From Vesta saturnalis (taxonomy: Eukaryota > Arthropoda > Insecta > Coleoptera > Lampyridae): a DNA stretch of 64,000 nt. Positions 56,701 through 64,000 of the stretch are shown here, piece after piece. Below the pieces are notes generated by a model. The model ran no database searches and had not been told where the DNA came from. It saw nothing but the letters and a program-made list of their open reading frames with translations. Both the position numbers and the translations under genes were made by a program. The stretch spans positions 5,382,501-5,446,500 of the forward strand of contig JARFJB010001965.1 in the NCBI GenBank assembly GCA_036346205.1, written 5' to 3'. The first letter of the stretch is position 1; each line of letters starts with the position of its first letter.

Positions 56701-56730
56701 GGGAGAAGCTAGATATTGATGTTCGACCCT

Positions 56731-57250
56731 CTAGTCTTTTTCCGTCCTTCTGACGTCTTTTTCCTTGATTTCTATGATTATCTTGGCTAGCTTACAGATT
56801 ATTTCCCAGTTTTCCTCCGCCTCTAACATCTTTCCACTTATGTTCTGTGGTGTTAATTCTCCAGTAATATCTTGTGTTGTTCTGTTCTCGTCCCATCTGC
56901 TGCATTTGAAAAATGTGTGTTCGACCGTATCTATGCTTTGGCAGTAAGGACACAGATCGCTCTCTGTCCATAGACCACGATCTGTACTACTTTGCCATTC
57001 CTCCTGCCATTTCCGTAGTGTCATTTCGCCTGCGGATTTCTTTTCAGTGCCCTCTCGTATAGCACGCCTCCCTTCTACAAGAAGATGTATTGGATGGGTT
57101 CTAGCAATGACTAGAAGTGCCATTTGTTGCGACCATTCTGTAGGCACTCACAATACGAATTGGGGCTTTTCTTTAAACACTAAGCAGGATGTTCCTATAT
57201 ATTTTCCTTTTTATAGCCCTTCCCCATATTTCCACACCACAAAGAATGAT
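56731..57250 (-). pseudogene. R1-type LINE ORF2 C-terminal remnant
   Basis: Open at 57147-56731: LRKWQEEWQSSTDRGLWTES, then CPYCQSIDTVEHTFFKCSRW, the CCHC-type zinc-binding motif that ends R1/jockey-clade ORF2, then a charged tail. A stop at about 57148 separates upstream sequence. The 57266-57310 edge is a (CAG/TAG)n tract. Confidence 0.8.
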
Positions 57251-57959
57251 TGACTGAGCTACAGCAAACAGTAACAGCAGCAGCAGTAGTAGTAGTAGTA
57301 GTAGTAGTATTTGTAAAATAACTATATAGTGTGCGTTCAAATTCACATGACATATAGTGGGCGAGGTTTATCCAAAACCTACTCTACCACTTTATCCACT
57401 AGACACATAACAAAACCTCCACGCCTGAACCGGGATTCGAAGCCAGACCAACGAATCCTCAGCCATTATCAGCCCGAATATTTTCTACAGTTTCTCCATA
57501 TGTTGTCGGTATGTATTCTTTCTTAGAGTGGATTCGTTTGGCATATGTCGATTAAAAAATTTGAACGGCGGATTCTCTAATTTATGTTAAGGTATATTTA
57601 CAAAGACAAACGAGATCGGTGCATGCTGACTCGTGAAACAATAGCATTCCTTTAAGCCTGGTTTATTTATGCAAAACCAACTCAGTTGCAAATTATACAA
57701 TATAAATTTTACCTGTTAACGGGTTTCGAATACTGAATCATGAATTCATTGTTGCTTTACCTCTTTTTTTTTAAGTAAACTGTAACATTGAATGTAAAAA
57801 CAAAATTACATTTTAAAGAATTCTTGATTTAATGCAAAATAAAATCGAAATATGAATAAAATATGAAACATTTCATATATTATGCAATTTTTTACGAAAT
57901 ATGTAGGTGGTGTTGAACAAAGCATTCTAATTAAAAAGGTACAAACTATAAAACGGTTA

Positions 57960-58275
57960 CAATAAAAGGAAGATACGCGCATAATCTCTGTCTATTAAAG
58001 ATCCGGTAGAGATGTAAGGGCAGATATTGTAAAGCTTCAAGGCAGATGCCCTCAGTAAATTAGAAAAGGTGCCTTTCACCTTTAATGTGAAACTATACAA
58101 TATGGAGCAATTGGAAATTTTAGCAAAACTTCGCTCTGTAGAAACGTACCTTATATTTCTTTGATGCAACTGGAGGAATAATAAACCCACTAGAAGAAAG
58201 TTCAAAAAAGAGAACATTTTATTACACAGCTGTGCTAAATGAATGTTAATCACAAAGAATAATACTAGTTTTTAG
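57960..58275 (+). pseudogene. MULE-like transposase fragment
   Basis: Plus reading gives LYFFDATGGIINP, KKRTFYYTAVLNE. The DATG block followed by Y.A/YT.V resembles the catalytic region of MULE-type transposases. Short and frameshifted upstream. Confidence 0.4.
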
Positions 58276-58774
58276 TGTGTTGCCGGCAACGCCTGACTCG
58301 AACACGATATTTAAACTTTGAAAAGATTTTACATTTTTTGCATAGCAGGTTGTAAATGGCCATTGTTCAAATTATTTTACCGACTTTAGTTTTGCAAACC
58401 TTTAGGCCCTTTCCAAAGCGTTCAATAACATCACATTGTTGGAATATATAAATAAATGCGTGCAATATACCTCAATTCCGAATTAAAAAATGAAAATCCA
58501 TTCATTTGAGCTACGCACATTTTTTTTAAATGGCATCAAATCGTGTAAATCCGTGTTCTATAAATGACAAACAAAGCAAGATCTATTGGCAAGCGCAATT
58601 TTAGTTTACTTAATGAAATCAGTGAGTTGGATTTTTGGGTAACATATATGGCGATAGAACTGAGCGCCAAGTATTTTAATGCTAGTGTTAGGGGTACATT
58701 CATGAATCCTTTCCGGCAAAAAATTCTGCCATTGAAAGTAAAATCATAAAGAGGAAACGCACCCACGGACGCCC

Positions 58775-59215
58775 TTGAGTAGATTTGAATCTTAATCAAG
58801 ATATTTTTGTGCAAACCAAAATGTGCTCCAACGCTTATTGTTTTCTAGTATTTTTTGAATTATTTAGGGGTGAAGAGCACCCCGTGAACTCCACTGTAAG
58901 TCGATTTAATTCTCAGGGTAGATTTGCATCTTAATGAGGTTATTTTTGTGCAAACCAAAATGTGCTCCAACTTTTAATTTGCTTTGTAGAATTTTTCATT
59001 TCTTTAAGGGTGAATTGTACCCATTGTAAATCGGTTTAATTTTCATGGTAGATTTGCATCTTAAGGAAATATTTTTGTTCAAACGAAAATGTTCTCCAAC
59101 GTTTGGTTTGTTTTCTAGGATTTTTTTAATTATTTAGGGGTGAAGTGCTCCCCGTGAATCCCATTGTAAGTTGGCCTAATTTTCAGGATAGATTTGCATC
59201 TTAATGAATAATAGT
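58775..59215. repeat. tandem array of ~120-140-bp units, orientation 2
   Basis: About 3.3 units beginning GTAGATTTGCATCTTAAT; each contains GGGGTGAAG..CACCCC or its decayed form. Inverse orientation to 53868-54190, 4.6 kb away. Confidence 0.8.
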
Positions 59216-59565
59216 TGGCCTTCTGCAAGTTATGTTTCAGTATACTGCCGTCCAAACCCTAGTCGTCCTATATTTACGCGTTTACAAAAATGTCTCTCTC
59301 TTTTATTTACTGAGATTTTATATTTCAGCCGATATTATTATTGTCATTTTAGGTGAGTCTAAATAATATTGTGACTGTGACGGTAGTTCAAACATTGATG
59401 CTTAGCAAATGACACAAAAATTGAAATAACGACTGTTGGCCAAAGTGGAAAAGAATAGTTTAATATGACTTTTAAGAGCTATAAATAAAAATGCATAAAT
59501 ATTTACACTTTTTATTCATCATCATTATTTTCGTGACTGATATTATCATTTACAGGCAATTCTTT

Positions 59566-60046
59566 CTAAAACTTAAGGCGGTTTGGCAATATATGTGATT
59601 TCAAGTTAGAAATTAAATTTTCTTTTCTTTCGGAAGTAATTTCCCGATATTCGATCGTGACAGTGGGTTTAATCAATGAACCACGTGCATACTTTTGATT
59701 GAAAATGTTGCCAACCCTACAAAAAATATCAGAAAACTCTTTTTTATATTGAAACAAAGTAGCAATGATATCTTTTAAATAAAGCCTTAAAGTAAGTTTC
59801 TGCAACTTATACTTAGATGTATAGTCAGTAAACGTGTAAAACTGATTTAATCACATGTTAATAATATTAACTCGGCCAGAGTTTGCATTTTTGACAGCTG
59901 ACGGAAAATCTTCAAAATCAAAAACCTTCTTCTTTCTCTTTAGTGACAACTTGGCTTGGTGGTGAAAAGCATCAGCTGACATAAATGTATGCTCTGGCTC
60001 AAAGTAATTAATAATTAAACGTTCCAGCGTCACTTTTTCTGATTTG

Positions 60047-60118
<72 letters not shown>

Positions 60119-61443
60119 TATCAATGGCCAGTTTTTGTTTTGCGAGGAACAATTTCCCAACTAAATTGTTATTTCCTTCTTATCACTGTTAGAAAGAAAA
60201 AGGCATACAATGTTAATATGATATCTTCTTTACTGCGACTTCTTACTACTTCATGCTAAATCATCGCATCAGGATAAGTTCTGTTTCCCAAAGCCAACGA
60301 AATTTTCATTAAAGCTATGATTCTTTGCGTGAAAATAATTTCCTTAAACATTTCCAGACGGGGAAGCATGACCGACACTTTTATTGACTTACCTTTTGGA
60401 TATCTACGGAAAAAATCAAGCAATCGGAGTCCATTAAGTTTTCGGCCTTCTCAGCATCTCCCCTGTATTCTAGTCATGTGGATTCATATTTAGATTTACG
60501 TTTTCTCCATTTACTGCATAATTCACAGTCAAAAGTGTTATCGTTAGCATCATGACCAAGTTCTTTTTTATGCAAATTGAACTTTTCGCAGTTCCAACAT
60601 TCTTTATGGCCAAGTTTAGTGAATGAAATATTGAGGTTTGCAACTTCCTTTCGATATAACTCATAACAAAAATCAACCGTGGGATGAGCCTCTTTAAACC
60701 ACTTATACATTAGTGTAATAGAAATGTCACTGGGCAAATATATCCTTTTAGGTGCATGGTCTCTGCGATAGTGCGAAACACTTGAGTGAAAAGACATAAT
60801 ATGGTCAATTATATCTTTTCTATCTATCTTTTTCGTTAGTTCTCGTTTTTTGGACATTTAATCCTTTAAGGGAGTTACTAATTTAGGATTTGTATTGCGG
60901 ACATTTTTAAGTAGTTTATCGTTCTCTTTCTCACAACCCAAAGTTGAACGAGGAAATGTTTTGCAAACCTCAATTTCCTCACCCCTCTCACTATTTCAGT
61001 AATATTTATTTGTATATTTCCTTCTTGATGGACTTGAACCTCCTGATTTATCCCGCTTTGTTCTGACCCTTTGACATAAATTTGTGCAAAAATCCTTTGC
61101 TCTGTCTCGCTTTCCAATGCCCAAAAATTGTTGTCGTAAAGTAAATATTTTTTGGGACAATGTTTTTTGCAATTACATTCACGTTGTAAGTTATGACTTT
61201 TAATGTTTTCTTCAAGTTTCTTTTTTTCATCTCAGTTGGTGTATCATCAAAGGTTTTTCTTTTTCTTGGTGTGCCTTTCTTTGTGAATCTATACTTTTCA
61301 GATATAGTTACTGCTGAGTTTACGACGTTCAAAATAGTAGCAACCATGAACTGTTTTGTTTCATCTTGAAAAGGTGATATTTCGGACACCACTTCACTAA
61401 TCCGACTGCCACTAGGCGGCGTTTTTTCTGGGACATAATTCAA
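59566..61443 (-). mobile_element. unnamed DNA-transposon-like element coding region, degenerate
   Basis: Segments in order on the minus strand: basic, Cys-rich region (61443-60880) with NCKKHCPKK-like and ESETEQRIFAQIYVKGSE; SFHSSVSHYRRDHAPKRIYL and MYKWFKEAHPTV then CWNCEKFNLHKK (60857-60474); MLPRLEMFKEIIFTQRIIAL, then MIWHEVVRSRKEDII-like (about 60390-60230); HTFMSADAFHHQ then KKVFDFEDFPSAVKNA (60033-59851). This arrangement recurs in repeat-associated arthropod proteins whose superfamily I cannot name with confidence. Broken by stops and a (TA)n tract. Confidence 0.55.
60050..60113. repeat. (TA)n microsatellite
   Basis: Pure TA run inside the preceding transposon-like region. Confidence 0.97.
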
Positions 61444-61449
61444 AATTAA

Positions 61450-62600
61450 GATGTTAAAGAAAACACTTCTTCGTTTCCCTTGATCAATTCAAACCCTTTT
61501 CTTCGTTGAAGTTCGGTTTGTTTATATTTTCAACTTTCATGTTAGAAATTTAAATTGCGTTTCCACAATGTTGCGCGACATACTTTCGACAGATTTATAC
61601 CTGAGTTGATGTCTGATTAAAATCTATGTGACCACACAAGCTAAGGTATTATAATTATTACTCAATGAAAGCGGCATACTGGGCAATATAACCCTATCCA
61701 ATTTATTCTTTGACGAAACTGTTGCTAATACTTCTGTTTGAATAATCAGGGTCGTCATCTATAGTTTGAAATATTTTCTGTTTCTTTGCTGTTTTACATG
61801 AGTGTATTTTACCTCAAATCCTTGTTTAAAGCAAGCGATTGGAGTTGTTTGCCTCTGCTCGACATTTTTAGCAACGTTCATTGTTAATAATTATAGCATG
61901 GATATTATAATGAACATGCATATACAACATAATCAAACTCACCTCTAAAAATTACCTTTTTCTAGAATTTACAATTGAAAAACTGCACGCACAACTAGAA
62001 AACAAGTCACGTTTTTGCAAGTAAATACAAGTATAACTTTGAGGTTAGGTTATACGAAATACTACTCCATTTGTAATACTAAACTAAATTGTCCTAAGTC
62101 CTGCACATTGGAAAAATATCACTAGTGGCAAAGTATACTTTAGAGTGATCTTTACCATAAACAAAGATGAATAGCTCTAAGTATAAAAGGCATTTTATAT
62201 TAGCATTCGGGCTATAGGACAAACTTTGTTAGGATATGGTGGTATGTTTGCACATAGGACAAATATTTTTACTTTATAGCAGCTTAACCGTTAAAGGATG
62301 TTCTTCGTATGTATGTAGTTTGGGACTATACATAGGTTTGCAACTCGACCATAAACTCAAAACACAATTTTTTGGAGATAGGACAACTAGTACTGCTACT
62401 ACAGTCTAGTTCTGGATTTTTAATGAGATTGACATTCCTAAATAATCAATGTATTTATGCAAAATGTACAGTTCAATTCAATAAAATCGTGTACATTCAT
62501 TATTAAGTAGATTGAACAGGCTTTGGGATCCGTAGCAAGTCAAAATTACTTATTTGTTGTGCTTTAATTTTATTAATTATTACTTATATCTTAAACTTTA
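61450..62600. other. gene-free AT-rich stretch
   Basis: Nothing recognised. Confidence 0.5.
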
Positions 62601-62609
62601 TAGAATTTC

Positions 62610-62685
62610 TCATACAGGGTAGACGGGAACGGGAATCGAACCCATTACCTGCCGAAGGCTAAGCAGATCGTGTTACCACAGACCA
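62610..62685 (-). mobile_element. SINE fragment (same family as 23180-23565)
   Basis: Shares ATACAGGGTAGACGGGAACG and GGGAATCGAACCCATTACCT on the plus strand with the tRNA-like head of the other copy; the box B complement is GGGAATCGAACC. Box A is lost beyond 62680. Confidence 0.7.
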
Positions 62686-62699
62686 AATGAAGTAAATAC

Positions 62700-64000
62700 A
62701 GACTAAAAAATTTTGGAAATCAGGATAATACTTTTTGCAATAATTGAACGTTTTGTATACATTTGAAAAAATTGAGTAAAAGTAAACATTGTCTAATTTA
62801 TGACTAAACAAGCATTTATTTGCTATGTGTAAAATTTTTCTTTGTGGTAAAGTTTTAAACGTGTAACTATATATTTGTTTTAATGTAAGGGCCCAACACA
62901 AAACTTCAAAATAACACTGTAATATTTGTCACATATGACAGATAACTATAGTGGTGTGCAATAATATTTGCAATCATAGTAGCAGTAAATCAATGTCGTC
63001 TTTCTAGTTTGTGTATTCAGTAACATAATTCGCTTATTTTAATGCGCCTGAAGAAATGAGTACTTTTACTGCTGTTGCCAAAAGAAACAGCATTGCGGTT
63101 AATAAATGTCACTGTAAGTGCATTTATAAAAATATCAAATTTCTATGACGTTTGGAGAAAAACTAATTTAAAAAATACAATTTTTCTACTGTCTTGGGTG
63201 ATTACAATTCTATAATTAAAGATCTAAGCAAAACACCGGATGTATATTAAAACTAACAGTATGCATATGGGGAAGGTGTTGCGATCATGAAAAAACCGAC
63301 ATCGAGATTTTGACGGATCTTTACGTTTTGAGGATGCCTGAATCCATTTAGACACAGACGCACGACATGCCGTGCGTCTGTGTCTACATCTCGGTCTGCG
63401 TGCCCGTGTGCGTTGTGCGCTTGTGCACGTGCGAGAGTGAGCGTGAGCGTGTGAGCGCGTGTAGACGTGAGCGCGTGTGGGCGTGAACGCGCGTGTGCAT
63501 GCGTACGTATGTGCGTGTGTTGGTGAGTACGTTTGAGCTGGAGTGATGAAATTTGGTATACGACTATTATGGTAAAATCGTAGATCGGTGTCATTTTTTG
63601 AGACATGCAGGACTACCGGAAGCGCCTGTTAACCTACACAGTTTTCAAGTAAACTAGTAGTTTAAACTGAACATTTAAACTTTTTTAATGCTTTACATCT
63701 TCCTCTCAGCAGGAAGTGAAAAAGAGTCAATTTCCCTAATGTACCTTATACAGAATGCAGGGGCGGACTGGCTACTATATAGGCCATTTGGTATCATATA
63801 GGGCAAAGGCCAATATATGTAACAAAACTAGCCTTGGTTCCGTAAGATTATCAACGGTATCGTATGATATTCAGGGCAATACAAGAAATTTAAAAGAACA
63901 AAGCACACTATTTAATACTCGACAATGTTTAAAATATTAACAAATAAGCAAACAGCGCATAAACTAAATTAAGCCTTTCTAGGACACTTGTCTTTTCATT
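62700..64000. other. right edge of the window
   Basis: A degenerate GT/GC-rich tract lies at 63350-63530, with a perfect palindrome at its left edge. No gene recognised. Confidence 0.5.
63349..63386. repeat. perfect 16-bp palindrome with 6-nt loop
   Basis: TAGACACAGACGCACG, spacer ACATGC, then CGTGCGTCTGTGTCTA. The arms are the same GTGTCT-like unit as the satellites, so this looks like an inverted junction of satellite units. Confidence 0.9.

Noticed and set aside
57360..57470. tRNA-like box B (GGCTTCGAATCCC, minus) with a nearby box A-like TAGTGGATAAAGTGG
   Set aside because: On the minus strand the box A-like sequence lies downstream of box B, so the order is wrong for a tRNA or tRNA-derived promoter.
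57957..58253. Minus-strand ORF with a hydrophobic N-terminus that could be the missing signal peptide
   Set aside because: The plus strand there reads as a MULE-like transposase fragment (DATG block), and no donor in compatible phase was found.
1..64000. CRISPR-like arrays
   Set aside because: The tandem repeats have no unique spacers, and the organism is eukaryotic.

Overview
This is nuclear DNA of an animal, most likely an insect or other arthropod. The evidence is split genes with GT..AG introns of about 50 bp, several mariner copies, a Penelope-like element, Gypsy-type LTR retrotransposons, jockey/R1-type LINE debris, a hAT element, tRNA-derived SINEs, and long hexanucleotide satellites. 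Nothing looks bacterial. The long open frames inside the satellites (for example 1-2132, 25.8-26.7, 39.3-40.4 and 42.15-42.96 kb) are artefacts of stop-free hexamers, not genes. Family names were assigned by eye; no database was searched.

The one host gene I can support lies on the minus strand and crosses most of the window. Nineteen exons between 53225 and 5737 join with fully compatible phases and canonical GT..AG sites. They give about 1,799 residues from the first visible ATG. The protein has an N-terminal region of beta-propeller (EAR/EPTP-like) repeats, a charged linker, about 1,000 residues of 'hydrophobic-Asn-Gly' repeats, and a C-terminal region with more EAR-like repeats. It has many N-glycosylation sequons, so it is probably secreted or extracellular. 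No signal peptide is visible, so upstream exons are probably missing. I cannot name the gene with confidence.

Layout: 1-2.1 kb GTGTCT satellite; 2.27-5.39 kb a pogo/jerky-like DNA transposon with a Penelope-like fragment inside; 5.7-6.3 kb the last two exons; 6.3-13.3 kb an intron with a broken Gypsy element and two head-to-head SINEs; 13.3-13.9 kb two exons; 13.9-20.5 kb an intron holding an LTR retrotransposon; 20.5-21.65 kb three exons; 21.65-33.0 kb an intron with a Penelope terminus, a SINE, a LINE, satellites and a hAT element; 33.0-37.3 kb three exons around a satellite-bearing intron; 37.3-45.95 kb an intron with a foldback element, two satellites and a mariner remnant; 45.95-49 kb six exons, with one intron filled almost entirely by a mariner; 49-52.2 kb an intron with a LINE 3' end; 52.2-53.2 kb the first three visible exons; 53.2-64 kb intergenic or upstream intronic sequence with inverted satellite arrays, R1-type LINE debris, an HTH transposase fragment and an unnamed transposase-like element.

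Introns are bimodal: about half are 45-53 bp and the rest are 1.3-11.4 kb and packed with mobile DNA. The window is therefore one coding gene (about 5.4 kb of exon in about 47.5 kb) whose original short introns were inflated by transposons and satellites.
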